Of a stretch of DNA of 40,132 nucleotides, positions 14,498 to 23,082 are shown piece after piece. How positions within the stretch are numbered: position 1 is the first letter of the stretch; every line of letters starts with the position of its first letter. The DNA lies in assembly GCA_910585765.1 (NCBI GenBank), contig CAJUES010000030.1, positions 1 through 40,132 of the forward strand, written 5' to 3'. Position numbers and translations under genes: made by a program. The DNA comes from an uncultured Lachnospiraceae bacterium. Lineage in GTDB: Bacteria; Bacillota; Clostridia; Lachnospirales; Lachnospiraceae. The notes beneath the pieces were generated by a model. That model saw only the letters and a list, made by a program, of their open reading frames with translations. It was not told where the DNA came from and did no database searches.

Positions 14498-15727
14498 ATG
14501 AGAAAATATAAGATTGTCACACTTGTGCTATGGTGCATCCTCACAGCCGGTCTGTGCGGGGTCTTGGTGTACGGCATGTCGGGGCACAGATTTTATGCAG
14601 GGTACCAGTCGTATGAAGTCTATGGCGGCAGTCCGAATCTGGTGTTTGAGAAGGAAATCCCGCTTGACGGGATCGACAATATCCTGGTGCAGTACGATAT
14701 GAACAACAACGACATCTATCTCCGTGAGGGGGATGCGGATGTGCTGACGATCAGGGAGTACAACGAACTTGAACTGAAAGAGGACGAGATTTCGACGGTG
14801 ACAGTGACGGACGGCAGGATCGAAGTCCGGGGAAAAAGGCGGAACGGGATAGAATTTCAGATCAGACTCGGGAGGTCCGGGTTTCGATCGGTGATCGGTT
14901 ACACGGAGATCATCCTGCCTGCATCCTACAAGGGACAGCTCTCGCTCATGACAGCGAGCGGGGATATCAAAAGAGAGGCTGCACTCGTGCTCGAAAAGGA
15001 TTTTGAGGCTTCGACGAGCAGCGGCGATATCATGCTCACCGATGTCACGGCAGAAAACATATCGCTGAAATGCAGCAGCGGCGACATTGACGCGGATCAG
15101 CTGACGGGTGTGACAGATATCGAGAGCACCAGCGGGGAGATCACGGTCAGGAATTTTGTCGGCGGGACGAAGCTCAAGAGCAGCAGCGGTGATATTGAGT
15201 CCGAATCGATCACGGGAAACGCCAGGCTGGTGACGACCAGCGGGGAGATCACGGTACAGCACGTCGATGGAGATGTCAGTGCGGAATCATCGAGCGGCGA
15301 CATCGGGATCCATAAGGGAAGCGGAGCGCGGACAGTCATGACGACATCGGGCGATATCCGGCTGGATGGTGTGGATGGCGTGTGGGAGATACAGACGTCC
15401 AGCGGTGAGGTATGGATCAAAGCACAGGAGGGCAGCGGCAGCATCAGCACGACGAGCGGCGACATCAATCTGAAACTTTCGAGACTCGCAGGCAGCCTCA
15501 ATATGGACAGCAGCAGCGGATTGGTACAGATCGGCATTGCCGCGGACAACGCGTTTGATTTCAGGGCGGACACTTCCAGCGGCGATATCGAGACATTTTT
15601 TGACGATGATCTGAGCTTTTCCAAGAGGGGGAACAGTGCCCACGGAACCTACGGGGACAGCGAGGATGGCAGCAGTGTTGTGGTCAAGACGACCAGCGGC
15701 GATGTGTGGGTGTCGAAACTGAATTAG
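14498..15727 (+). CDS. DUF4097 beta-strand repeat protein, membrane anchored
   Basis: From the ATG at 14498 (GGGAGAGG 8 bp upstream) the protein has 409 residues. One N-terminal membrane helix (VTLVLWCILTAGLCGVLVYG) is followed by an extracytoplasmic domain. From about residue 150 it carries thirteen repeats of the type xSSGDIxxx or TSGEIxxx, spaced about 17-25 residues, the DUF4097 right-handed beta-solenoid. The DNA shows the matching AGCAGCGGCGATAT-like units. The last repeat, TTSGDVWVSKLN, ends the protein. It is the third gene of the PadR operon. The function is probably a surface scaffold or envelope-stress protein. No catalytic residues are seen. Confidence 0.85.
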   Translation: MRKYKIVTLVLWCILTAGLCGVLVYGMSGHRFYAGYQSYEVYGGSPNLVFEKEIPLDGIDNILVQYDMNNNDIYLREGDADVLTIREYNELELKEDEISTVTVTDGRIEVRGKRRNGIEFQIRLGRSGFRSVIGYTEIILPASYKGQLSLMTASGDIKREAALVLEKDFEASTSSGDIMLTDVTAENISLKCSSGDIDADQLTGVTDIESTSGEITVRNFVGGTKLKSSSGDIESESITGNARLVTTSGEITVQHVDGDVSAESSSGDIGIHKGSGARTVMTTSGDIRLDGVDGVWEIQTSSGEVWIKAQEGSGSISTTSGDINLKLSRLAGSLNMDSSSGLVQIGIAADNAFDFRADTSSGDIETFFDDDLSFSKRGNSAHGTYGDSEDGSSVVVKTTSGDVWVSKLN

Positions 15728-15746
15728 AACTGTGCTTGATGCATCT

Positions 15747-15799
15747 CAACCACTATGCTTTCTCACGGACTTCGCAGCATAGTGCGAAGTCCTGGGTTG
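15747..15799 (+). other. Competing hairpins after the DUF4097 gene
   Basis: GGACTTCGC (15767-15775) pairs exactly with GCGAAGTCC (15784-15792), within CAACC / GGTTG. The loop base run GCATAGT (15777-15783) can instead pair exactly with ACTATGC (15752-15758), which would break the first stem. There is no U-run. It may be the 3' end structure of the operon or a switch. Confidence 0.5.
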
Positions 15800-15863
15800 A
15801 ACTGGAGCGTGCTTGACTCTTTAGAGAACAAAAAATCTTCTTTATACAACGGCAAATATGTGC

Positions 15864-15923
15864 TATAATCGGTATCGTGGGTCAGCAGCTGCAAAAGCTG
15901 GCATCTTCCTGCAGCACCTGACC
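15864..15923 (+). promoter_or_regulatory. Extended -10 promoter and 5' hairpin of thrH
   Basis: TATAAT (15864-15869) is preceded by TGC (extended -10); the -35 is poor. The transcript should start near 15876. GGTCAG (15880-15885) then pairs with CTGACC (15918-15923), extended by CTGCA/TGCAG, giving a stem of about 12 of 14 pairs at the 5' end. It does not match a riboswitch class I know. Confidence 0.45.
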
Positions 15924-15965
15924 GCCTGAAGGATTAAAATGTTACAGAAAGGACTAGGTATTGAG

Positions 15966-16568
15966 ATGTACATAACATGTTTGGATTTGGAAGGTGTATT
16001 GGTCCCTGAGATCTGGATCGCATTTGCTGAGGCGAGCGGTATTCCCGAACTGAGGAGGACGACGCGCGATGAGCCGGATTACAATAAATTGATGACATGG
16101 AGACTGGGCATTTTGAAGGAACATGGGCTTGGTCTGGCAAAGATCCAGGAGACGATCGCCACGATCGATCCGATACCGGGCGCGCGGGAGTTCCTCGATG
16201 AGCTCCGCTCTGTCACGCAGGTCATCATCATCAGTGACACGTTTTCGCAGTTTGCGACGCCGCTGATGAAGAAACTCGGCTGGCCGACGATCTTCTGCAA
16301 TTCGCTAGAGGTTGCGCTAAACGGTGAGATCACAGGGTTTAAGATGCGCTGTGAGCAGTCGAAGCTCACGACTGTGAGGGCGCTGCAGTCGATCGGCTAC
16401 GAGACGATCGCCGCCGGTGACAGCTACAATGACCTTGGCATGATCAAGGCGGGCAAGGCGGGATTTCTGTTCAAGAGTACCGACAAGATCAAGGCGGACA
16501 ATCCGGAGCTCCCGGCGTATGAGACGTACGACGAATTGATGGATGCGATCAGGCGGGCGATGGTGTAG
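15966..16568 (+). CDS. thrH: ThrH: phosphoserine phosphatase / homoserine phosphotransferase
   Basis: The 200-residue protein is of the ThrH length and reads CLDLEGVLVPEIWIAFAEAS at the start. The HAD motif I is DLEGV, with Glu where DxD has the second Asp, as in ThrH. DYNKLMTWRLGILKEHGLGL, IIISDTFSQF (motif II), the lysine near SKLTTV and AAGDSYNDLGM (motif IV) complete the active site. ThrH can dephosphorylate phosphoserine and move the phosphate to homoserine. The ATG at 15966 gives the family N-terminus; an in-frame ATG nine codons earlier has no better site. It stands alone, converging on the ABC-F gene through a shared terminator. Confidence 0.88.
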   Translation: MYITCLDLEGVLVPEIWIAFAEASGIPELRRTTRDEPDYNKLMTWRLGILKEHGLGLAKIQETIATIDPIPGAREFLDELRSVTQVIIISDTFSQFATPLMKKLGWPTIFCNSLEVALNGEITGFKMRCEQSKLTTVRALQSIGYETIAAGDSYNDLGMIKAGKAGFLFKSTDKIKADNPELPAYETYDELMDAIRRAMV

Positions 16569-16586
16569 CCGCCAGGATGCCGTTTT

Positions 16587-16642
16587 AAAGCGCATCAATG
16601 TTTAGGGATATCCCGATAGGATCCTGGACATTGATGCGCTTT
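16587..16642. terminator. Bidirectional terminator, perfect 15-bp stem
   Basis: AAAGCGCATCAATGT (16587-16601) and ACATTGATGCGCTTT (16628-16642) are exact inverted copies. The loop holds a further partial hairpin around AGGGATATCCC. It lies between convergent thrH and the ABC-F gene, with A/T-rich edges on both sides. Confidence 0.8.
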
Positions 16643-16675
16643 CTTTGCGGTGTGCGCCGATGCGGGAAAGTCGTG

Positions 16676-18244
16676 TCACTGGAGAAGAAGATCTTTCTCT
16701 GTGCGGACCAGCCCCTCGGCAGTCAGCTCATATATCTGGTCGCAGACCTCGGCGATATATTTGCGGTCGTGGGACACGCTGATGATCGCGCCCTGGTAAT
16801 CTGCGAGCATGCGCCGTATGACCGGGTTGGACAGCGGCGAGAAATTGCGGCTCGGCTCGTCGAGCAGGAGCACGTCGCAGCCGGAAGTGTCGAGGTAGAG
16901 CAGCATGATCTTTGCCTTCTGTCCGCCGGATAGTTCCCGCATCGGGTGTGTCATCTCGTCCGCGGTGAATTTCATGCTTCCCAGGTAGGTGCGCATCATG
17001 GAGATGCTCTGTTTGCTGCCGTCTGACAGAAATTCCACAGGCGTCTTTTCGAGCGGCAGTAGCTCCTCGTAGTTCTGCGGCATGTACGCCGCCCTGAGAT
17101 CGGAGCGCTGCAGCAGCTCCTTTGCGAGTATGCGCATGAGCGTCGTCTTTCCGCAGCCGTTCCTGCCAGTGATGCAGACATGTTTTGCCCCTTGAATGAA
17201 AAGGCGGACATCGCGCGCGAGGGTGGGACATTCCTGTGTGTCGTCAGCCGCCGGGACACGGAGTGTGTCCAGCGTGAAGTCCAGCACGACCTTGCCGTTT
17301 GGTATGGACGCCTGGCTCCCGAATTTGGTGAACATCGCCTCCTCGTATTCAGGCATCCTGGTCATCTCCGCAAACTCCTTTTCAAAGCGCGCCTCGTAAG
17401 CCTTCACGCGGTGCATGGTCTTTTTTAGAAGTGCCGCGCCATGGGGATTCTGCCTGCTGACGACATTTTGCTGGTGCTCTACCTTCTGCTGGATCTGGCG
17501 GAATTTCTCGAGCTGCTTGTCGTAGGCACGGCGCTCATTTTTTGCCTCCTGCGCCTGTTTATCAAACTGCAGGCTTCGGTTGGCGATATAGCTGGGGTAG
17601 TCTGCGTAGACCACACTGCAGCGCGGCGTGGTCTTGTGCCTGAGCTGCTCGATGTGGATGATCCTGTTTGCCGTCCGCTCGAGGAGCGTCTCATCGTGGG
17701 AGATGTAGAGCACCGGAACGGGGCTGTTCTGGATCAGGTCCTCCAGCCATACGAGCGTTTCGATGTCGAGGTCGTTTGACGGCTCATCGAGCAGGAGCAT
17801 CGTCGGCTCTTCGATCATCAGCCGGATGAGCTGGATCTTGATCTTCTCGCCGCCGGACAGTATGCCCAGAGGCTCTTGCGAGTACAGGCGCTCTGGCGGA
17901 AAGCAGAGCTTCGTGCACAGCTGTGCAAGCTCGCGCGGGCTTTTGTCATAAAAGCTGTCAGACGCGGTGAGATACTCGTAGATCGTGTGCCGGCACAGGG
18001 ATTCGGGCAATTCCTGGGGGAGATAGCCGAAACGTTCTCCGGTTCGCGAGATCTCGCCCTCATATTCCACATAGTCCTCCGCCATGTCAGGGGCGCAGAT
18101 CAGCCTGAGCAGCGTGCTCTTGCCGTTTCCCTCCTCGCCGATCAGGGCGCACTTGTCCCCGGGATTGACACACAGGTTAAAGTCCTCCAATAAAACGCGG
18201 TAATCTTTTTTGTGACGTACGGTTAAATGTTTGATCTGTAACAT
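16676..18244 (-). CDS. ABC-F family ATPase (ribosome-protection type likely)
   Basis: The protein has 522 residues, two ABC domains and no membrane helices. Domain 1 has Walker A GEEGNGKST, signature LSGGEK and LLLDEPSNDLD. The linker (about 210-300) is highly charged and helical (QFDKQAQEAKNERRAYDKQL), as in ABC-F interdomain arms. Domain 2 has GRNGCGKTT, LSGGQK and LLLDEPSRNFSPLSNPVIRR; the SPLSNPVIR form of the D-loop region is typical of antibiotic-resistance-like ABC-F members. A GGAGG site lies 9 bp before the ATG. The long structured leader upstream supports inducible expression. Such proteins bind the ribosomal E site and dislodge drugs or stalled tRNA. The drug class is not predictable here. 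Confidence 0.88.
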   Translation of the reverse strand: MLQIKHLTVRHKKDYRVLLEDFNLCVNPGDKCALIGEEGNGKSTLLRLICAPDMAEDYVEYEGEISRTGERFGYLPQELPESLCRHTIYEYLTASDSFYDKSPRELAQLCTKLCFPPERLYSQEPLGILSGGEKIKIQLIRLMIEEPTMLLLDEPSNDLDIETLVWLEDLIQNSPVPVLYISHDETLLERTANRIIHIEQLRHKTTPRCSVVYADYPSYIANRSLQFDKQAQEAKNERRAYDKQLEKFRQIQQKVEHQQNVVSRQNPHGAALLKKTMHRVKAYEARFEKEFAEMTRMPEYEEAMFTKFGSQASIPNGKVVLDFTLDTLRVPAADDTQECPTLARDVRLFIQGAKHVCITGRNGCGKTTLMRILAKELLQRSDLRAAYMPQNYEELLPLEKTPVEFLSDGSKQSISMMRTYLGSMKFTADEMTHPMRELSGGQKAKIMLLYLDTSGCDVLLLDEPSRNFSPLSNPVIRRMLADYQGAIISVSHDRKYIAEVCDQIYELTAEGLVRTEKDLLLQ

Positions 18245-18470
18245 TAGAAATCCCTCCGTTTCGTGTACAGTAGGCTCCCGGAGTCCTTCTGTGAGTCCCG
18301 GGCGCGGTTGTATGCTGTTTTCTTAGAATATTAGGAATGGGAAAACACGAGGGATGTTAGAATGTGTGTCGGTGGTTTTGGGCGGTTGCGTGTGCCGGAA
18401 TACGCCGCGCAGTTTTTGCATCTGCACCGGCGTGTGCAGCAATGCTGCTGATTTCCCTGCGCACCCCTGT

Positions 18471-18566
18471 GCATAATAAAAGCCAGAGATGACGATCTCC
18501 AGCCTGCATTTATGCAGGAAGATGACGACCCACGGCTGTCCGGGCTGGATACCCGGCAGAACAGCC
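18471..18566 (-). promoter_or_regulatory. Attenuator-like hairpins in the ABC-F leader
   Basis: Read on the minus strand, three stems follow one another. GGCTGT..CCGGG with CCCGG..ACAGCC spans 18534-18566. CCTGCAT/ATGCAGG with a 2-nt loop spans 18503-18518. GGCTGGAGAT/ATCTCTGGCT, with three G-U pairs, spans 18481-18504 and is followed by TTTATTAT. The last looks like a terminator 230 bp before the ABC-F start and shares bases with the second stem. The remaining gap 18245-18727 has no gene I believe; leftward open frames there lack ribosome sites. Confidence 0.45.
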
Positions 18567-18727
18567 ATGCCATAACAAAACAAAATCACACAAAACAGAC
18601 AGTGCACGACTGCGCGCAGCTGCCCGGTTCTAAAATCTGAACTTGTGTTTTCTGTCTTGTTAAATCATCATCTTCCCACCGCCTTTCCTGTAAATTGTTT
18701 GATACTGTTTTTATGATATATTAGGTG

Positions 18728-19240
18728 TTACCCAATACTTTTAACAAATGCCGCTATTTCTGCCGCTGTTTCTTGAACAGTTCGATCAGTGTTATCTATG
18801 TGGAACTGAAATTTACCTGCATTCTTTCTAAACCAATTGTTATATTGAATTTGCCCTGCAATAAATGTATCGCTTCCGCATATTCTTTCTTCTGGTCTTG
18901 CTTTCAATCTTCTGGTAATTTCTTCATCAGAACAAGACATTCCGATAAAAAAGGTTGATGTAATATTCTGTGGAATAGTGACCGCTCCATAGAAATCATA
19001 CGGATTCATGCATGTCACAAAAAATAAGTTTTTATTATCAGACATTCTTACAGCTTCTGTCAGACAATCGTCACTGAACCTGGATTCATTTTCTGCTCCT
19101 GAATAATCCCACCAATTGATACCGACTTCATCGGTATCAATACAACTATAATTGTCTAACATGTTATTTTTATTCAGCATTTCTTTTATCGTAGATTTTC
19201 CAACTCCGCAGGCCGCGCTTAAGACTACTAATTTCTTCAT
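18728..19240 (-). CDS. P-loop nucleotide/nucleoside kinase-like protein
   Basis: The 170-residue protein opens MKKLVVLSAACGVGKSTIKE, a Walker A P-loop (GVGKST). IDTDEVGINWWDY (about residues 34-46) supplies the acceptor-side acidic residues, SDEEITRRLKARPEER near 105-120 is the lid-like arginine helix, and FHIDNTDRTVQETAAEIAAF closes the fold. This is the AAA_33/shikimate-kinase-like group of small kinases often found alone in Firmicutes. It is more AT-rich than its neighbours, suggesting transfer. The ribosome site is weak. Substrate unknown. Confidence 0.75.
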   Translation of the reverse strand: MKKLVVLSAACGVGKSTIKEMLNKNNMLDNYSCIDTDEVGINWWDYSGAENESRFSDDCLTEAVRMSDNKNLFFVTCMNPYDFYGAVTIPQNITSTFFIGMSCSDEEITRRLKARPEERICGSDTFIAGQIQYNNWFRKNAGKFQFHIDNTDRTVQETAAEIAAFVKSIG

Positions 19241-19369
19241 AATAATATATCTCAGAACAGTTATCTCTCAATTTTCAGTATTCTTTTTCTTGAACAGTAC
19301 GGCATTTCCGAATATCCTGCAGTAACTCTTTATACGGCTATAGAAAATGCGATACCAAAGTGTCAAAAA

Positions 19370-19402
19370 CAAGTAAACGGAGGGAATCATTTCCCTCACT
19401 TG
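19370..19402. repeat. Small inverted repeat upstream of the kinase gene
   Basis: CAAGT..GAGGGAA (from 19370) pairs with TTCCCTCACTTG (to 19402) around a 4-nt loop TCAT. No U-tract. It lies 130 bp upstream of the leftward kinase. The region 19241-19570 otherwise shows no gene. Confidence 0.4.
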
Positions 19403-19570
19403 ATTATCTATTGTAGTAAATATATCCGGAATTGTCAAGCCTTGTTATGGATTGATGACATTCCTGTCAGTGAGGGGGCAGTGCAGCGACAGGATGTCCG
19501 ATTCGACGTGCAGTGTATCGAGGCCGATCCTGGGGGAGTCGGTGCAGGCGCTTTTCCCGGACGCCGGGTG

Positions 19571-19802
19571 AGCTTAAAAAATTATTCCCGCCATCGGTAT
19601 AACGACGCCATGGCGTCGTATTCAACAGTTTGCGCGGTATTTGCGTCAAATTCAGTCGATATAGGGCATTGCCTTTATGCCTTAATGTCAAGATTTTCTG
19701 ATGCCGCAGATGGTCATTTAGACAAGTACTTGTCATGAGTAATTTCTGCACAGTTCCTAACTGGGCCGCACGTCTGACAGAAAGCATTTTTCAAACACGC
19801 TC
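19571..19802. mobile_element. MITE-like element A (worn left end)
   Basis: This 232-bp non-coding element shares blocks with element B: ATTCCCGCCATC near the left end, a central palindrome ACGACGCCATGGCGTCGT, then TTTGCG..ATTTGC..AATTCAGTC..AT and CTGACA..AAAGCATTTTTCAAACACGC at the right. The right terminal repeat is intact; the left one is reduced to AGCTTAAAAAATT. About 50 bp around 19680-19735 are absent from B. No open frame of note. Confidence 0.7.
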
Positions 19803-19921
19803 TGGCCTGATCCATTTTCCGGATAGGGTACACTTTAATTATCGGGATTTTGTAAGGCCGTATTGAAAATCGTTATTGTTATTTGCGTGTCATTTATTTA
19901 TAATAGAATTATCTGTCTTAG

Positions 19922-20100
19922 AGCGTGTTTGAAAAAACATTCCCGCCATCTGCATAGCGACGCGTATGCGTCGCATTCACCACTTTGCGTGATATTTGCA
20001 CCGAATTCAGTCAACATAGCCCGCTATGCCTCCTTCATTCGGCACAAATCTCCCACAAACTGTGACGCACATCTGACACAAAGCATTTTTCAAACACGCA
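19922..20100. mobile_element. MITE-like element B with 14-bp terminal inverted repeats
   Basis: GCGTGTTTGAAAAA (19923-19936) and TTTTTCAAACACGC (20086-20099) are exact inverted copies bounding about 177 bp without coding capacity. TAGAG occurs at both flanks, which may be target duplication or part of the ends. The interior has the palindrome GCGACGCGTATGCGTCGC and the hairpin CATAGCCCGCTATG. No transposase is nearby, so movement would need one in trans. Confidence 0.75.
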
Positions 20101-20222
20101 CTAGAGTAGAATTATCAGTGCGGACGGGGCGCAGAGTGCGTTCCGATATCGCGGCAGAATGGCACAGGCATTTGTCACGTTGATTTTTATATTTTAAATA
20201 ATGACAAAAGGAGAAGAAAAAG

Positions 20223-20928
<706 letters not shown>

Positions 20929-20999
20929 GAATGGCCGTGTGGAACAGCAATTTTACAGGCTGTACTTTCGTGACCGGAATTGTGCCAGTGATTGATACC

Positions 21000-21032
21000 G
21001 CGATTGTATCGTGATTGTATCGTGATTGTATA
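21000..21032 (+). repeat. Three 11-bp tandem units (GTGATTGTATC)
   Basis: Units start at 21000, 21011 and 21022. The last ends in TA in place of TC and runs into the permease ribosome site. Probably replication slippage. Confidence 0.6.
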
Positions 21033-21044
21033 GAGGAGAGAAGT

Positions 21045-21242
21045 ATGAAGTCCATGATGAGAAAAACTACATTGCGGGAGATCTGGCAGAGCCTGGGGCG
21101 CTATCTTGCCATTTTTGCGATCGTGGCGATGGGGGTCGGCTTTTTTGCAGGGCTCAGGATCACAAGACCCGTCATGGTGGAGTCTGCCAATGCGTATCTG
21201 GGTGAAAAACAGCTGTACGAATCGCTGAAATCGGTGGATTGA
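21045..21242 (+). pseudogene. N-terminal stub of an FtsX-type ABC permease
   Basis: The 65-residue frame starts at the ATG with GAGGAG upstream: RKTTLREIWQSLGRYLAIFA, IVAMGVGFFAGLRITRPVMV, then ESANAYLGEKQLYESLKSVD and stop. This is the first membrane helix and the beginning of the extracytoplasmic domain of a large permease that usually has 700 or more residues. The rest is missing and the esterase gene begins at once. With the ATPase upstream it was an ABC transporter operon. The deletion joint must lie close to 21240. Confidence 0.8.
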
Positions 21243-21307
21243 ATGAGATCATGAAAAAACAGTCAGACAGCCGGCGTCATTCGTGGCACCGGCGGAAAGG
21301 AGAACAA

Positions 21308-22843
21308 ATGATAAGAACAGCAAAAACAGAAAATGGCTGGGTTCGCGGAATGGAGGGGGCGGACCCGCGGATCACGGCATTTAAGGGAATCCCGTTTGCG
21401 GCACCTCCTGTCGGCGGGAACAGATGGAGGGCGCCGCAGCCCTGTCAGAACTGGGAAGGCATCCGCGATGCATTCCGGTTCGGTCCGATCGCGGTGCAGG
21501 ACACGCCGGGGCTTGGGGATGATATCTACTGCCGGGAGTGGCATGTGGATCCGGACATCGCCATGGACGAAGACTGCCTGTATCTGAATGTCTACACGGG
21601 GGCGAAGACGCCCGCGGAGCGTCAGCCTGTCATGGTGTGGATCTACGGAGGAGCGCTGCAGTGGGGATATCCGGCGGAGATGGAGTTTGACGGAGAGCGG
21701 CTCGCGCGCAGGGGAGTGGTGGTGGTCACGGTCAACTACCGCCTCAATGTCTTTGGATTCCTGGCGCATCCGGAGCTCACGGGACAGCAGCCGGATGCGC
21801 CCACCAACTTCGGCAGTCTTGACCAGCAGGCGGGCATCCTGTGGGTGATCCGGAATATCCAGGCTTTTGGCGGAGATCCGGACAACATTACGATCGCAGG
21901 GCAGTCCGCCGGCGGCGGGAGTGTGCTGAGCCAGATGGCATGTCCCCGGAATGCAGGGCTGTTTCAGAAGGCGGTGGTCATGAGCGGGATGATCAGAAGT
22001 CCCTATGGGGCAGACCCGATCGTGTTCCATCAGCCCTTAAGTGAGGCGGAACAGAACGGCAAGGATTTCTTTGCGTTTCTTGGCGTGTCTACGTTGGAGG
22101 AGGCAAGGGCGCTGGACGCACTTTATATCCGGGATCAGTATGCGAAGTACGTGCAGGCAGCACCGCGCATGACTACGGTAATAGATCACCAGTTCTGTGT
22201 CGATGAGCCGCTCAAGCAGTTCCTGGAAGGAAAGTGTGTGGATGTGCCGGTGATGGCAGGCAATACCCGGGATGAGTTTCCAGGTTTTCTCCCCATCGGC
22301 GAGGGGCAGAGTCTGGAGGAAGCGGCGCGCAGCGCGCTCGGCAGCTACAGTGAGGCGTTTCTGAAAATGCCGGAGGCAGTGCAGCCGGATGCGGACGGCG
22401 GTTACGGCAGAGTCAACGGGATCGAGTGCACGATCAAGGGGATCTTTGGCAGGCGCAAGGACAGCGGGAGCGCGCGGGACTATTACTACTACAGATTTGA
22501 GCCGGATATCCCTGGCTGGGATCAGCCGGGCTGCTTTCACTCGGTGGATCTGTGGTTCTTTTTTGAGACGCTGGCAAAGTGCTGGCGGCCATTTACCGGA
22601 AAGCACTACGACCTTGCCCGGCAGATGTGCAATTACTGGACAAACTTCATCAAGACGGGAGATCCAAACGGCGTGGACGCGGACGGGACGCCGATGCCGG
22701 AGTGGGCGCCATACACGGCAGAACAGCCCGCGGAGATGGTATTTACGACGGACGGCGCGAGACCTGTCCGGGGGCAGGAGCGCCCGTTTGTCCGCCTGAT
22801 CAGCGATGTGATCATCGATCGGATCCGGGAGGATGCTTTTTAG
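21308..22843 (+). CDS. Type-B carboxylesterase
   Basis: The 511-residue protein starts at the ATG with AAAGGAG 5 bp upstream; an earlier frame start is not supported. Features in order are FKGIPFAAPPVGGNRWRAPQ (about 25-44), EDCLYLNVYTG (88-98), the oxyanion-hole segment VWIYGGALQWG (110-120), the nucleophile elbow AGQSAGGGSV with Ser200, and a candidate His in GCFHSVDLWF near residue 410. No signal peptide is present, so it acts in the cytoplasm on carboxylic esters. It follows the truncated permease and is followed at once by a REP-like element. Natural substrate unknown. Confidence 0.88.
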   Translation: MIRTAKTENGWVRGMEGADPRITAFKGIPFAAPPVGGNRWRAPQPCQNWEGIRDAFRFGPIAVQDTPGLGDDIYCREWHVDPDIAMDEDCLYLNVYTGAKTPAERQPVMVWIYGGALQWGYPAEMEFDGERLARRGVVVVTVNYRLNVFGFLAHPELTGQQPDAPTNFGSLDQQAGILWVIRNIQAFGGDPDNITIAGQSAGGGSVLSQMACPRNAGLFQKAVVMSGMIRSPYGADPIVFHQPLSEAEQNGKDFFAFLGVSTLEEARALDALYIRDQYAKYVQAAPRMTTVIDHQFCVDEPLKQFLEGKCVDVPVMAGNTRDEFPGFLPIGEGQSLEEAARSALGSYSEAFLKMPEAVQPDADGGYGRVNGIECTIKGIFGRRKDSGSARDYYYYRFEPDIPGWDQPGCFHSVDLWFFFETLAKCWRPFTGKHYDLARQMCNYWTNFIKTGDPNGVDADGTPMPEWAPYTAEQPAEMVFTTDGARPVRGQERPFVRLISDVIIDRIREDAF

Positions 22844-22953
22844 TGCACACGGGCACCCAGAGGAAGCATGTCATCAAACCGATAAATCGGTTCGCTGACG
22901 GGTGCCCGGCGCGCGAGTAGGGGAGAAGGTCATTCCCCTACTCGATTGTGTGC
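22844..22953. repeat. REP-like palindromic element, copy 3 (longest)
   Basis: GCACAC (22845-22850) and GTGTGC (22948-22953) close the element. Inside are the CGGGCAC / GTGCCCG stem and an exact 11-bp stem CGAGTAGGGGA / TCCCCTACTCG. The apical part differs from copies 1 and 2: here AACCGAT-AA-ATCGGTT forms an extra perfect hairpin. It starts 1 bp after the esterase stop and may also end its transcript. Confidence 0.75.
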
Positions 22954-23012
22954 GTTTTGCCGTCTGGCGCGCATGACGAGTCCGTGAAGCGTGTTCGAGA
23001 TCCTGTAAACGG

Positions 23013-23041
23013 TTGACGAACCGCAGAATTTTTTATATAAT
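23013..23041 (+). promoter_or_regulatory. Promoter of the ispE operon
   Basis: TTGACG (23013-23018) and TATAAT (23036-23041) are spaced 17 bp, 42 bp before the ispE ATG. Confidence 0.8.
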
Positions 23042-23082
23042 ATAAAAAATTGTATGCAAAAAAATACAAAAAGGGGAAACGG

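Noticed and set aside
15870..15935. Known riboswitch upstream of thrH
   Set aside because: A single long stem without the conserved junctions of any class I recognise.
18323..18607. Leftward open frame of about 94 codons in the ABC-F leader
   Set aside because: No ribosome site, odd composition, and it lies across the hairpins. I considered it as leader peptide but cannot support it.
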